Assembly: GCA_025929585.1 (NCBI GenBank)
Contig: JAICPY010000007.1
Location: 1 to 64,000 of the forward strand
Reading direction: 5' to 3'
DNA length: 64,000 nucleotides
Origin: Steroidobacter sp.
Lineage (GTDB): Bacteria > Pseudomonadota > Gammaproteobacteria > Steroidobacterales > Steroidobacteraceae
This document shows positions 41,889 to 51,405 of the stretch, piece by piece. The notes under the pieces were generated by a model. That model did no database searches. It saw nothing but the letters and a program-made list of their open reading frames with translations, and had not been told where the DNA came from. The first letter of the stretch is position 1. Every line of letters begins with the position of its first letter. Position numbers and translations under genes: made by a program.

Positions 41889-43031
41889 CTAGGGATTCCC
41901 CGCCAAATCTCCGTGTCTAATCTCGTGCGTCGTTTCCATGACGAGGGCGTAGCTCATTTTGTCGAAGGCTTTGAACACCATCACGACGCCCACGCGTTCA
42001 TGCGGGAGTTGCACTTTCGTACCTCGACCCAGCCCCTTGCTGGCGCCCAAACCGCCTTTCGCGTACTTGTCGCGGACCACGTCGCCACGTTGCGAGATCG
42101 CCAGAATATGGCCTGCCTCGAGGCCGTGGCTCGAGCCGCGATTCAAGGCAACAACTTGATACTGGCCGATCACCGTGTGGCTTTGAACGGCGATCACTGT
42201 TGCGTTCACCTCGGACTGCGGCGCGTGCGGGACGAAATCGAGATTCACTTCGACCGATTCAGGAAACAGCTTGTCGCCTTGCAGCGCTTCGCGAGACGTA
42301 TCGGTCAACACGAGCTTCGCCGGATCGCCTTCGGTTACGACGGGGCCGGAGCCGACGTAGATTCCGGTGTAGCCGAGCAGATCATTGTTGTCGGGATCGC
42401 GAATTTCCTCCTCGACGTGAACGATGCTATAGCGCGAATCAGCGCTCGCATCGCCGATACCGCGTGCGTACACCTCGTTGCCTACACCGCCGATGATGTG
42501 ACCATCGCGCATTGCGACCAGGTGCGGCGCACTCTTGACCTGATCCTTATCGAGCAGCGTCGGGCGCCCCATGAAGCTTGCGACGATGTCATAGGGAATC
42601 GCGGTGATCGCTTGGCTCAAAGGCTCACGGCGCACTTCAGGCGAGAGGCGCTTGGTGCCGTCGCCGCCACGCTCCGCGATCGTGAGTCGCGGTTGGCCAT
42701 CGATATAAACGAGCTTCAGCACGTCACCTGGATAGATCAGGTGGGGATTTTGGACCTGCGGGTTGACGTACCAAATCTCCGGCCAGTACCAAGGGTCCCG
42801 CAGGAAGACTTTCGAGATGTCCCAAAGCGTGTCGCCGGTTTTGACCACGTACTCGTCCGGGGCCTCGGCGGACAACGGAATGTTGCTGCCCGTTGCAATG
42901 GTTCGAGTGCCCTCTTGAGCAGAGGAAGTTACGGGAACCATGCCGCTTGCCAGGGTCAAACCCGTAGCAATGCTGAGCATCAGTGCCGGACGTATCGACG
43001 AAATCCCAGTCTTCGAAATCCGAGTCTTCAT
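41889..43031 (-). CDS. LysM-domain exported protein
   Basis: 380 residues with a signal peptide (LMLSIATGLTLASGMVPVTS, cut near SAQ). The LysM domain is at about 60-110: YVVKTGDTLWDISKVFLRDP to YPGDVLKLVYIDG. LysM binds peptidoglycan glycan chains. The remaining 270 residues are beta-rich and contain GLGASKGLGRGTKVQLPHER near the end, without a recognisable catalytic site. Genes of this type sit just upstream of dprA in many gammaproteobacteria. It is probably a peptidoglycan-associated periplasmic protein. Divergent from def across 371 bp. Confidence 0.9.
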   Translation of the reverse strand: MKTRISKTGISSIRPALMLSIATGLTLASGMVPVTSSAQEGTRTIATGSNIPLSAEAPDEYVVKTGDTLWDISKVFLRDPWYWPEIWYVNPQVQNPHLIYPGDVLKLVYIDGQPRLTIAERGGDGTKRLSPEVRREPLSQAITAIPYDIVASFMGRPTLLDKDQVKSAPHLVAMRDGHIIGGVGNEVYARGIGDASADSRYSIVHVEEEIRDPDNNDLLGYTGIYVGSGPVVTEGDPAKLVLTDTSREALQGDKLFPESVEVNLDFVPHAPQSEVNATVIAVQSHTVIGQYQVVALNRGSSHGLEAGHILAISQRGDVVRDKYAKGGLGASKGLGRGTKVQLPHERVGVVMVFKAFDKMSYALVMETTHEIRHGDLAGNP

Positions 43032-43402
43032 GCGCCGAACAGCTCCAAGGAAAGGACTCGAGAACCCATGCCGAGCTTGCGGCGTTCAGCCGTATACTTC
43101 AGAAAGCGCTTCGGAAGTACGCGGTGGCAAGCGATTCGGAGGTGGCTTCCGAGGAGGCGTTTGGACACCTCCGCAGCAGCACCGGGGCCTACATTAAGTT
43201 CAACTCTGATCCAACTTTAGCAGCATATTTCAAGCGATTGCACGAATAGGGTTCCAGTGCGAGACGTGGTTCTCATTCCCGCTCGATTCGTCCGTGGCGC
43301 GATGGTTTCAAGACCGGTAGTCAGGTTCTTCCGGCTTGAAACTCTCCGATCCGGCTTCAGACTATAGGCAGCGACGCAAACACCTTCAGATCCGATCAGA
43401 CC
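43032..43402. other. Divergent promoter region of lysM and def
   Basis: 371 bp. An 8-bp stem (CGGAGGTG at 43137-43144, CACCTCCG at 43166-43173) with a 21-base loop is the only clear structure. TTGAAA at 43336-43341 and ACTATAGG near 43361 could form a def promoter but the spacing is too long for a good call. No heptad array. Confidence 0.4.
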
Positions 43403-43936
43403 ATGGCCCGACTCACTATCCTCGAATTTCCAGATCCCCGGCTACGCACTCGCGCTCAGCCCGTCGAGCATGTCGATGGCGAATTGCGCAAGCTGATCGA
43501 TGACATGTTCGAAACCATGTACGCGGCACCGGGCATCGGCCTTGCGGCAACACAGGTAAATGTTCACAAACGGCTGCTCGTGATCGATATCAGCGAGACG
43601 CGCAACCAGCCTCTCGCGCTCATCAACCCCGAAGTCATCCAACGCCAAGGTGTCGAGGAGACCGAAGAGGGCTGCTTGTCGGTGCCTGGCATCTACGACA
43701 AAGTGACACGCGCGGAGAGAATTCGCGTTCGGGCGCTCGACCGTAATGGTAAATCCATCGAATTCGACGCTGACGGCCTGCTCGCTGTGTGCATTCAGCA
43801 TGAGATCGATCATCTCGACGGCAAGCTTTTCGTCGATTATCTGTCGGAGCTCAAGCGCACGCGTATTCGCAAGAAGCTGGAGAAGGAGCGCAAGGATCGG
43901 CAGCCTGCGGCTGCGCGAGCCACACCTGCGCTATAA
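43403..43936 (+). CDS. def: Peptide deformylase
   Basis: 177 residues. The three family motifs are intact: [12 protein letters not shown] (motif 1), EEGCLSVPG (motif 2, Cys metal ligand) and [13 protein letters not shown] (motif 3, HExxH with catalytic Glu). The C-terminus is basic ([20 protein letters not shown]). It removes the formyl group from new polypeptides. First gene of the def-fmt-rsmB cluster, 114 bp before fmt. Confidence 0.97.
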   Translation: MARLTILEFPDPRLRTRAQPVEHVDGELRKLIDDMFETMYAAPGIGLAATQVNVHKRLLVIDISETRNQPLALINPEVIQRQGVEETEEGCLSVPGIYDKVTRAERIRVRALDRNGKSIEFDADGLLAVCIQHEIDHLDGKLFVDYLSELKRTRIRKKLEKERKDRQPAAARATPAL

Positions 43937-44050
43937 GGGTCTGGCGCTATAGGGCAAATAGCGCGGATGCGGGCTTGCGAGCACGGCTGCCCGCGTATCG
44001 AGGGATCTGCTGCTAGGATGCGCGGCTTCAACGTTCTTCGATGACCTTCC

Positions 44051-44986
44051 GTGTCCCGATCCCTGTCCGTTCTATTCGCCGGCACACCCGAATTTTCGGT
44101 GCCCGTGCTGGATGCCCTGTTGCGCTCTTCGCATCGAGTGCTGGCGGTGTACACCCAGCCGGATCGTCCCGCGGGACGCGGCCGTCAGCTCACTGCGAGC
44201 GCAGTGAAACAATTCGCGCAGCGCCACGATCTTCCTGTCGAACAACCTGCAACTCTCAAGGATCACACCGCTACTGAGAAGCTGGCTTCCTGGTCAGCCG
44301 ATCTCATGGTCGTCGTTGCGTACGGCTTGCTGCTGCCAGCGACCGTGCTGGCAGTTCCGCGAGCTGGATGCATCAACGTGCATGCCTCGCTGCTGCCGCG
44401 TTGGCGAGGCGCAGCGCCGATTCAACGCGCAATTCTGGCTGGCGATGACGTTACCGGCGTGACCATCATGCAAATGGACGCAGGACTGGACACTGGGCCG
44501 ATGCTGTTGAAGCGCACTACGCCTATCTTGAGCACGGATACCTCGCAAACTCTGCACGATCGCTTGTCTGTACTCGGCGCCCAGGCACTCATTGAAGTGC
44601 TCGATTCACTCGAGACAATCAAGGGTGCGTCGCAGCCGAATGAAGGCGTCACGTATGCGCACAAAATCAGCAAAGAGGAAGCTGTGGTCGACTGGAAGCG
44701 TTCGAATGTCGAGATCGAGCGTCTCGTTCGCGCGTTCAATCCATGGCCGATCGCACAAACTCAATGGCGCGGGCAGCAGCTTCGGATCTGGGAAGCTTCT
44801 GCCAAGGACGAAACGCATGAACATGCGCCCGGCACTGTGGTCCGCTGCTTCCAGGACGGTATCGATGTCGCTACGGGCGAGGGCGTGTTGACTTTGAAGC
44901 GCGTGCAAGTGGCTGGCAGAAAGGTGATCGGCGCGACTGAGTTCGCGCGGGCAAACCCGCTTCAGGACACGGTTCTAGGCACGTGA
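44051..44986 (+). CDS. fmt: Methionyl-tRNA formyltransferase
   Basis: 311 residues from a GTG start. Formyltransferase core: SVLFAGTPEFSVPVLDALL, VVVAYGLLLPATVL, NVHASLLPRWRGAAPIQRAI (catalytic Asn-His region) and GVTIMQMDAGLDTGPML (catalytic Asp). The C-terminal OB-like domain (ERLVRAFNPWPIAQTQWRG) binds the tRNA. It formylates Met-tRNA for initiation, the partner step to def. The stop overlaps the rsmB start by four bases (GTGA). Confidence 0.97.
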   Translation: MSRSLSVLFAGTPEFSVPVLDALLRSSHRVLAVYTQPDRPAGRGRQLTASAVKQFAQRHDLPVEQPATLKDHTATEKLASWSADLMVVVAYGLLLPATVLAVPRAGCINVHASLLPRWRGAAPIQRAILAGDDVTGVTIMQMDAGLDTGPMLLKRTTPILSTDTSQTLHDRLSVLGAQALIEVLDSLETIKGASQPNEGVTYAHKISKEEAVVDWKRSNVEIERLVRAFNPWPIAQTQWRGQQLRIWEASAKDETHEHAPGTVVRCFQDGIDVATGEGVLTLKRVQVAGRKVIGATEFARANPLQDTVLGT

Positions 44987-46299
44987 GTAGTTCCGCGAGC
45001 GTGCGAGCCGAAGCCGCGCGCGTCCTCGCGAGCGTCGTGCAAGGACGCTCACTCGACACGGCGCTGCGAATCGATCCGAAGCTCACGGCGCAACAGCGCG
45101 GATTGTTGCGCACACTATGTTTCGACAGCGTGCGCTGGTACATCCGTTTGGATGCGTTGCTCGAACGGCTCCTGTCACGCCCTGGCGGAAAGCTCCATCC
45201 GGATGTGCGAGCGCTTGCGATCGTCGGACTGTGTCAATTGCTCTATACAGAGATTCCTACGCACGCGGCCGTCGCCGAAACGGTCAATGCAGCACGCGCA
45301 CTTGGCCACCCGCGCGCGGCGGGACTCATCAATGCGCTGCTACGAAGGACCTTGCGCGAGCAGGCGAGCCTTGCCGATCAAATAGATCGCGATCTCACAG
45401 TACGTACGGCGCATCCGCAGTGGTTCGTTCAGCAACTCGCGACCGATTGGCCCGATTTGCACCGTCAAATATTGGATGCGAATAACGAGCGTCCGCCGTT
45501 TTGGGTGCGGGTGAATCGGCGCCGTATTGCAGGTGCGCGCTACCGGCAACAGCTTGAACAAGCAGGTCATCGGATTATTGCAAGCCTCTTTGACGATGAG
45601 TCCCTATGCTTGGAACAAGCGATGGATGTGTCCGAGCTCCCCGGATTTGGCGACGGACTGGTATCCGTTCAGGACGGCGCCGCGCAACTTGCCGGCCGGC
45701 TGCTGCATCCTAAGGCGGGAGAACGTATTTTGGATGCATGCTGTGCCCCTGGCGGGAAGACCGGCCATCTATTGGAGCTTCAACCTGAACTTGCCGAGCT
45801 CGTTGCAGTCGATTCGTCAGTCGAGCGATTGGCGCGGGTGGAAGAGAATCTGCGACGACTCGAATTGCACGCGAAAGTCATCGCGGCGGATGCAGGGGAG
45901 CCGACTGCATGGTGGGACGGCGTCGCGTTCGAAAAGATTTTGCTCGACGTGCCTTGCTCGGCGACCGGCGTAATCCGCCGTCATCCGGACATCAAATTAT
46001 TGCGCAGGCCGCAGGACATCCAAGCGCTCGCAGTAAGGCAAGCACATCTGTTGCGGGCGAGCTGGAGCATGCTCGCCCCGGCTGGGCGGCTTGTCTACGC
46101 GAGTTGTTCGGCGCTGCGGGCTGAAACAACCGACGTGGTCGCAGCGTTCTTGGCGACCACCGCCGATGCGCGCGATACCACGCCTGAGGCCTTCCAGGCA
46201 TTGGGCTTCGAACCTGCTGCTGGGATTGGGCGGCGAATTCCGGCGGGCTGGGGCAAGATGGATGGGTTTTATTATGCGTGCTTGGAGAGAAGGCGATAG
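44983..46299 (+). CDS. rsmB: 16S rRNA (cytosine(967)-C(5))-methyltransferase
   Basis: 438 residues from a GTG overlapping fmt. An N-terminal NusB-like domain (about 1-140) precedes the methyltransferase domain: ILDACCAPGGKTGHLLEL (SAM loop), DVPCSATGVIRRHPDIKLL (catalytic Pro-Cys) and LVYASCSALRAETTDVV (nucleophile-region Cys). It methylates C967 of 16S rRNA. The C-terminus ERRR and the stop (46297-46299) are encoded by the left arm of the following repeat element. Confidence 0.96.
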   Translation: MSSSASVRAEAARVLASVVQGRSLDTALRIDPKLTAQQRGLLRTLCFDSVRWYIRLDALLERLLSRPGGKLHPDVRALAIVGLCQLLYTEIPTHAAVAETVNAARALGHPRAAGLINALLRRTLREQASLADQIDRDLTVRTAHPQWFVQQLATDWPDLHRQILDANNERPPFWVRVNRRRIAGARYRQQLEQAGHRIIASLFDDESLCLEQAMDVSELPGFGDGLVSVQDGAAQLAGRLLHPKAGERILDACCAPGGKTGHLLELQPELAELVAVDSSVERLARVEENLRRLELHAKVIAADAGEPTAWWDGVAFEKILLDVPCSATGVIRRHPDIKLLRRPQDIQALAVRQAHLLRASWSMLAPAGRLVYASCSALRAETTDVVAAFLATTADARDTTPEAFQALGFEPAAGIGRRIPAGWGKMDGFYYACLERRR

Positions 46300-46443
46300 G
46301 GGATGGGCGATAGGGGATAGTCAGAGAGTGGATCTCAAAACAAGCGGGCGAAGTGAAGTGGTAACGAAGCTCAGAACATATCGGGCTATGCATAGCATCT
46401 CGCGGAGGTTTTCTCTTTCTATCCCCCATCGCCTATCCCCTTC
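46289..46443. repeat. Inverted heptad element, GCGATAG word
   Basis: Left arm 46289-46320, right arm 46419-46443, centre about 98 bp. The first 37 bases are identical to 25810-25846. It overlaps the rsmB stop codon and ends 28 bases before the next start codon. Confidence 0.88.
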
Positions 46444-46471
46444 GCTCTTTACAACGATGAAAGGCTATTGA

Positions 46472-47074
46472 GTGGCAGACAGTCTGCACGTTGCGAGTAC
46501 TTGGGGATCCAGCATCTTCGCGAACGCCGCTCGTGCGCTTGCGTTTTTTGTGCTGGCTGCGTTCCCCGTGATCGCCTGGTCACAAAGCAGGATGGAGATC
46601 CGCTCTGCGTACATTGAACCGGCGGAAAGTATCTACGAACTCAACGCGACGATTAATTTCGAGTTGCCGGAGGGCGCGCGCGACATCATTCGCGAAGGCG
46701 TGCCTCTTACGATGCATCTGGAGATTGTCGTGCATCGCGGGCGCAATTACTGGCTGGACCATACCGTCGCTACGCTGGAGCAGCGCTACGAGCTCGTCTA
46801 CCACGCATTGAGCGAGCGCTACTTGGTGCGCAATCTCAATAGTGGCGATCAAGCATCTTTCCCCACGCTCGAGGCCGCGTTGGATGCCTTGCGCGTGGTC
46901 AGCAACCTGCCATTACTGGACAAGTCGCTGGTCGAAAACGGCCGGCGTCACGAGGTGAGCATTCGGGCCAGCCTGGATGTTCATACGATGCCGGATGCGT
47001 TGAGATTCGTTCTTTTTTGGGCGGATGATTGGCGGCAACGCAGTGAGTGGTACACGTGGTCTCCCCAGCTCTGA
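46472..47074 (+). CDS. DUF4390 family exported protein
   Basis: 200 residues from a GTG start. A signal peptide (ARALAFFVLAAFPVIAWSQ) is followed by a beta-rich domain: IRSAYIEPAESIYELNATIN, TMHLEIVVHRGRNYWLD, ERYLVRNLNSGDQASFPTLE and ALRFVLFWADDWRQRSEW. This matches DUF4390. The family is found between rsmB and ntrY in several gammaproteobacteria, as here, and its role is unknown. The end overlaps the ntrY frame by 28 bases. Confidence 0.9.
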   Translation: MADSLHVASTWGSSIFANAARALAFFVLAAFPVIAWSQSRMEIRSAYIEPAESIYELNATINFELPEGARDIIREGVPLTMHLEIVVHRGRNYWLDHTVATLEQRYELVYHALSERYLVRNLNSGDQASFPTLEAALDALRVVSNLPLLDKSLVENGRRHEVSIRASLDVHTMPDALRFVLFWADDWRQRSEWYTWSPQL

Positions 47075-49281
47075 AGCGCGCTTTGCTCGCCGTCCTGGTG
47101 CTGATCGGCTCCGGGCTATGGGTGGCCGCGTTGTTGATGATGGCGCAGACCGTCCAGCAGTCCGCGCACTTCACCGATTTGCATCCGTTCATCGTCGGCG
47201 TGAACGCCGCAGGCTTGATCGTATTGTTGATCCTGATCGGCGGTCGGCTGGTTCAACTTGTTCGAGATTGGCGCAAGCGAGTGGTCGGGTCGCGTTTGGA
47301 AGCGCGCATGGTGTGGATGTCCGCAACGCTTGCAATGCTCCCGCTGCTGCTGGTTTTCTATTTTTCGCTAGTGTTCCTCAACAAGGGCATCGATAGCTGG
47401 TTCCACGTCGAAATCCGTGCCGGCTTGGAAGATGCTTTGACGCTTTCGCGTGCGGCCCTCGATCTGCGCATGCGCGAGCACCTTGATCGCACTCGCGAAA
47501 TGGCCGATAGCTTGGCCGCAAGTCCCTTGGATCCGGTGCATACCCTGAACGAACTGCGCCGCGAGTCCGGAGCGATCGAGTTGGCATTGTTGGGCGCTAA
47601 CAGTCGGATCATCGCGCTGAGTGCCGAAGGTATCGGCGAGATCGTGCCACTGCCCGCCAGCGAAGACGTGGCGATGTACACCCGACTAGGTCGCGACTAT
47701 GTTGCGCTGGATCCGGTTGCGGGCGGCGGTTACCTGGTTCGCACGGCCGTCCCGGTGCCTTCTTCGATCGTAGTGCCCGAAGAGCGCATCTTGCGGGCGG
47801 TGTATCCGATCGAGCGCCGTCTCGGAGAGCTCGCCGATACCGTCGAATCCGCCTATCAGCAGTATGGAGAAAAAGCGCGACTGCGTGAGCCGCTGAAGAT
47901 GAGTTTCACCTTGACTCTGACTTTGGTGCTGCTGCTTTCGCTGTTCGCGGCACTCTATGGCGCATTCTGGTCGGCACGGCGCCTCGTGAGGCCGATACAG
48001 GATTTGGTCGCGGGAACCCGAGCAGTGGCAAAAGGCGATTTCGACATGCGGCTGCCGCTGACCTCACACGATGAGATGGGCATCCTGGTCCATTCGTTCA
48101 ACGATATGACGAAGCGCTTGGCGCGAGCGCGCGTCGAGATGCGTCGCAGCCAGCAAGTCGCAGAGGCCGAGCGCGCGAATTTGGCGGTGATCCTCGCGCG
48201 TCTATCGACAGGCGTTATTTCCTTGGAGCCGGATCGCACTATCCGTACAGTGAACCAAGCGGCGAGCGCCATTCTAGGAGCCGATGTCGAAGCGGTTATC
48301 GGACAACCCTTGTCCCACGCTACCGGCGGCAGGACCTTGTTCGAACAGTTCCAAACTGCTTGCAGCGCCCATCTGGATGCTGGCGAGCACGAATGGCGAG
48401 AGCAACTCATTCTGCAGACCGAATCCAGCCGCCGAGTGTTGATGTGTGCATGCACGACGCTCTCTGGCGAAGGGCAAACTCCCGCCGGTTTCGTTATCGT
48501 GTTCGATGACATCACCACCTTGTTGCAAGCGCAGCGCGATGCTGCCTGGGGTGAGGTGGCGCGCCGGCTTGCGCACGAGATCAAGAATCCGCTCACACCT
48601 ATTCAGTTGTCCGCCGAACGCCTGCGTCGCAAGTTGCTGAGTTCGATGAACGAAGCGGACTCGGCCGTGCTCGACCGCGCCACGCATACCATCGTGCAAC
48701 AGGTCGAAGCGATGAAGGAAATGGTCAACGCCTTCAGCGAGTACGCGCGAGCCCCGGCAATGAATTTGTCGCGCTTCGATTTGAATCAGCTCATCATGGA
48801 AGTCGCGGAGTTGTATCGGGCCCAGGCGCGGCCGGGAAAGGCGCGGCTCGACTTGGATCCGGTATTGAAGGAAGTCGAAGCGGATCGGGGCAGGATGCGG
48901 CAGATCATCCACAACCTATTCGTCAACGCGGTCGAAGCCTTGGAAGGCGTCAGCGACCCGGAGGTGCGAATTTCCACCCGAGCAATCGAGAGTGGCGATA
49001 TACAGTGTGCCGAGATCGTAGTCGAAGATAATGGGCCGGGATTCAGACCGGACGTGATCGGCCAAGTGTTCGATCCGTACGTAACCACGAAACCGAAAGG
49101 CACTGGCCTTGGGCTTGCGATTGTGAAGAAAATTGTCGAAGAACACGGCGGCAAGATCGAAGCTGAGAACGCTCGCAATGGAGGTGCCCGCGTTCGCATC
49201 GAATTGCCGCTAGCCGCGACGATCCGGCCGGGCGGTCCGATCCGGGAGCGGCGTACTGTACCGAGGAGGGAACGTGTATGA
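47047..49281 (+). CDS. ntrY: Nitrogen-regulation-type sensor histidine kinase
   Basis: 744 residues from a GTG, overlapping DUF4390 by 28 bases; an in-frame GTG at 47056 is an alternative. Three N-terminal membrane segments (about 8-30, 44-65 and 85-107) and a fourth near 293-313 flank a periplasmic sensor region. HAMP (RPIQDLVAGTRAVAKGDFDM), PAS (LSTGVISLEPDRTIRTVNQA), then the H-box RRLAHEIKNPLTPIQLSAER with the phosphorylated His, the N-box IIHNLFVNAVEALEG, DNGPGFRPDVIGQVF and GTGLGLAIVKKIVEEHGG. NtrY phosphorylates NtrX. In related bacteria the pair is linked to nitrogen, redox or envelope control; the signal here is unknown. Confidence 0.95.
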   Translation: MVHVVSPALKRALLAVLVLIGSGLWVAALLMMAQTVQQSAHFTDLHPFIVGVNAAGLIVLLILIGGRLVQLVRDWRKRVVGSRLEARMVWMSATLAMLPLLLVFYFSLVFLNKGIDSWFHVEIRAGLEDALTLSRAALDLRMREHLDRTREMADSLAASPLDPVHTLNELRRESGAIELALLGANSRIIALSAEGIGEIVPLPASEDVAMYTRLGRDYVALDPVAGGGYLVRTAVPVPSSIVVPEERILRAVYPIERRLGELADTVESAYQQYGEKARLREPLKMSFTLTLTLVLLLSLFAALYGAFWSARRLVRPIQDLVAGTRAVAKGDFDMRLPLTSHDEMGILVHSFNDMTKRLARARVEMRRSQQVAEAERANLAVILARLSTGVISLEPDRTIRTVNQAASAILGADVEAVIGQPLSHATGGRTLFEQFQTACSAHLDAGEHEWREQLILQTESSRRVLMCACTTLSGEGQTPAGFVIVFDDITTLLQAQRDAAWGEVARRLAHEIKNPLTPIQLSAERLRRKLLSSMNEADSAVLDRATHTIVQQVEAMKEMVNAFSEYARAPAMNLSRFDLNQLIMEVAELYRAQARPGKARLDLDPVLKEVEADRGRMRQIIHNLFVNAVEALEGVSDPEVRISTRAIESGDIQCAEIVVEDNGPGFRPDVIGQVFDPYVTTKPKGTGLGLAIVKKIVEEHGGKIEAENARNGGARVRIELPLAATIRPGGPIRERRTVPRRERV

Positions 49282-50645
49282 GCGCAGCGCGCATCCTGGT
49301 AGTCGATGATGAATCCGAGATCCGTGGGCTCCTGAAGGAGATCCTCGCGGACGAAGGTTATGAAGTCGACGTCGCGGCCAACGCCGCAGAAGCGCGCACC
49401 ATGCGAGCCGAGCACGATCCCGATCTGGTGTTGCTCGACATCTGGATGCCCGATGCGGATGGCATCACCTTGCTGCGTGAATGGGCGCAACCGAACGGCA
49501 ATATCACTTGCCCCGTTGTCATGATGTCTGGACACGGCACGGTCGAAACGGCGGTCGAAGCGACGCGCTTGGGCGCCTTCGATTTCGTGGAAAAACCCCT
49601 ATCGCTTGCCAAGTTGCTTCGCACCGTGGAGCGTGCGCTGGATTCCGCCCGTCACAAACGTCAATCCGGGCGCTCGCTCGTCCCGCCTTTTCTCGCGCCT
49701 GTCGGCCGCAGCCGAGTTATGCATGCATTGCGCGAACAGGTGCAACAGATCGCGCCGCACGACACCCCTGTTTTGATCGTGGGCGAAGCCGGAACTGGTC
49801 GGGAGGCGTTCGCGCGCTACATTCATTCGTTGAGTCCCCGCTCGACCGGTCCATTCGTGCAACTCGTCGCCACGGGTGTTAGTGACGAAGGAGCCGGAGC
49901 GGCACTGCACGGTGCCGAGGACAGCACCGGGATACATCCAGGTGTCTTCGAACAAGCTGCGGGCGGCGTATTGTTCATCAACGGAATCGAGGATTTGTCG
50001 CAGAAGGCCCAGGGCTTGGTGGTCGCCGCGTTGGAAACCCAGTCGTTTACGCGGATTGGTGGAACGACGCCGGTGAAAGCGAACATCCGTATCATCGCGT
50101 CCGCCACTTCGCGCTTTGTGAATGCGGAAGATGGCACCGGCGTGCGAGCGGATCTGCTATCGCGTTTGAACGTCATCACCTTGAACGTTCCGCCGCTGCG
50201 TGACTATGCGCAGGATGTCCCGGACCTACTGCGCCACTATGTTGACCGCCTCGTCGACGAGCAGCAGCTCCCCTTTCGCCGCTTCGGCGTCGCTGCCCAA
50301 AATCGCCTGCGCAACTATCCGTGGCCCGGCAACATTCGCGAGCTGAAGAATCTCGTGCAGCGTTTACTGATCTTGGGCGGTGAAGAAGAAATCAAGTTGG
50401 AGGAAATCGAGCGCGAGCTTGCCACTCACGCACCGACGACGGAGCCGCTCGTCAAACAAGATCTGCTCGCACTACCTTTGCGCGAGGCACGCGAACATTT
50501 CGAACGCGCCTACCTGCAACAGCAACTCATCCTATGCAACGGCAAAGTGGGACAACTCGCCAAACGCGTCGGCATGGAACGCACGCATTTGTATAGGAAG
50601 CTGAGGTCGCTGGGGGTGGACTTCCGCCAGTTGGCGGAAGACTAG
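49278..50645 (+). CDS. ntrX: NtrX-type response regulator with degenerate AAA+ domain
   Basis: 455 residues, start overlapping the ntrY stop (ATGA). Receiver domain: RILVVDDESEIRGLLKEI, VLLDIWMPDADG with the phosphorylated Asp, and DFVEKPLSLAKLLRTV with the conserved Lys. The central domain resembles sigma-54 activators but is degenerate: Walker A reads GEAGTGREAF (Lys replaced by Arg), the GAFTGA loop is missing (ALHGAEDSTGIHPGVFEQ) and Walker B reads GGVLFINGIEDL (Asp-Glu lost). A Fis-type helix-turn-helix ends it (VGQLAKRVGMERTHLYRKLR). It is therefore probably a DNA-binding regulator working with sigma-70 or as a repressor, not a sigma-54 activator. Confidence 0.93.
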   Translation: MSAARILVVDDESEIRGLLKEILADEGYEVDVAANAAEARTMRAEHDPDLVLLDIWMPDADGITLLREWAQPNGNITCPVVMMSGHGTVETAVEATRLGAFDFVEKPLSLAKLLRTVERALDSARHKRQSGRSLVPPFLAPVGRSRVMHALREQVQQIAPHDTPVLIVGEAGTGREAFARYIHSLSPRSTGPFVQLVATGVSDEGAGAALHGAEDSTGIHPGVFEQAAGGVLFINGIEDLSQKAQGLVVAALETQSFTRIGGTTPVKANIRIIASATSRFVNAEDGTGVRADLLSRLNVITLNVPPLRDYAQDVPDLLRHYVDRLVDEQQLPFRRFGVAAQNRLRNYPWPGNIRELKNLVQRLLILGGEEEIKLEEIERELATHAPTTEPLVKQDLLALPLREAREHFERAYLQQQLILCNGKVGQLAKRVGMERTHLYRKLRSLGVDFRQLAED

Positions 50646-50649
50646 CGAG

Positions 50650-50738
50650 GTGATTAGTGATTCGTGATTCGCGGGTCGTAGGATCAGGAGCGGCCGTGTT
50701 GCCTCTGACTACCCGCGAGTCACTAGTCACGAGTCACG
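50650..50738. repeat. Inverted heptad element, GTGATTC word
   Basis: Left arm 50650-50682: GTGATTA, GTGATTC, GTGATTC, GCGGGTC, GTAGG. Right arm 50707-50738: GACTACCCGCGAGTCACTAG and onward. Inner-edge motif CCTCTGACTACC. It lies between convergent ntrX and the SPOR gene. Confidence 0.88.
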
Positions 50739-50741
50739 TTG

Positions 50742-51299
50742 TCATTCGCCAACGCGAATGACCAGCGCATCTACTCTCGCCTGACGCAACTTGCTGCGAG
50801 TGTCTTCGAGCTTGCGCAGATTCGTGATTGGGCCGACGCGGACGCGATGCCAAGTGTCTTTGTCTATCGTGACTTTCTGAATCTTCGACTCGACTCCGTG
50901 CATGGCGATTAGCGCTCGCATGCGGTCGGCATCTGCGTGATTCCGGAACGATCCCGCTTGCAGGATGTAGGCGCCAGGCTTCTGTACCGCGCCAGCTGCT
51001 GGTGGTTCGGTCACTCGGCCGTCCTGTTCGGGAATGACCACTTCGAACTTAGGCAGCATTTCGTAGAAGTCGTATTGAGTCTCGGCTTGCTGCGAGGCAG
51101 GTGCCGGTTTGGGTTGCTCGGGTGTCTCATCCGAAGCGATCGGGGCTTGCTGTGCCATGCGAGCGGCTGGTCGACGGTCATACAGATACACCGCGAGGGC
51201 GACGCTGAGCCCAAGCGCTAATCCCACGATGAAGCCCGCGATACTCGAAATTCCGGAGCCGCCGGATTTGCGTTTGGTGTGTTTGTAGTCGCGGGCCAT
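50742..51299 (-). CDS. SPOR-domain (FtsN-like) membrane protein
   Basis: 185 residues. A basic cytoplasmic start (ARDYKHTKRKSGGSG), one transmembrane helix (about 18-40, AGFIVGLALGLSVALAVYLY), a Pro/Gln-rich linker and a C-terminal SPOR domain (about 105-183: YILQAGSFRNHADADRMRAL, VTIDKDTWHRVRVGPITNL, LRQARVDALVIRVGE). SPOR domains bind denuded glycan strands at the septum; FtsN-like proteins of this build help trigger division. It lies just downstream of argS, the usual place for such genes in gammaproteobacteria. Confidence 0.93.
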   Translation of the reverse strand: MARDYKHTKRKSGGSGISSIAGFIVGLALGLSVALAVYLYDRRPAARMAQQAPIASDETPEQPKPAPASQQAETQYDFYEMLPKFEVVIPEQDGRVTEPPAAGAVQKPGAYILQAGSFRNHADADRMRALIAMHGVESKIQKVTIDKDTWHRVRVGPITNLRKLEDTRSKLRQARVDALVIRVGE

Positions 51300-51315
51300 G
51301 GAAGGTGTGAAGAAA

Positions 51316-51405
51316 GAAGGCGATAGGGGATAGGCGATAGGGGATAGGCAGAACGAGACAGGATGGGTTCGACTATCCGCTATCGCCTATCCCCTTATCG
51401 CCTTC
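51316..51405. repeat. Inverted heptad element overlapping the argS 3' end, GCGATAG word
   Basis: Left arm 51316-51348, right arm 51371-51405, centre 22 bp. The right arm is translated as the last 11 codons of argS and gives its stop. Confidence 0.9.

Noticed and set aside
41841-43220. 459-codon plus-strand frame over the lysM gene
   Set aside because: The minus strand encodes a LysM protein with signal peptide; the opposite frame starts inside a repeat element.
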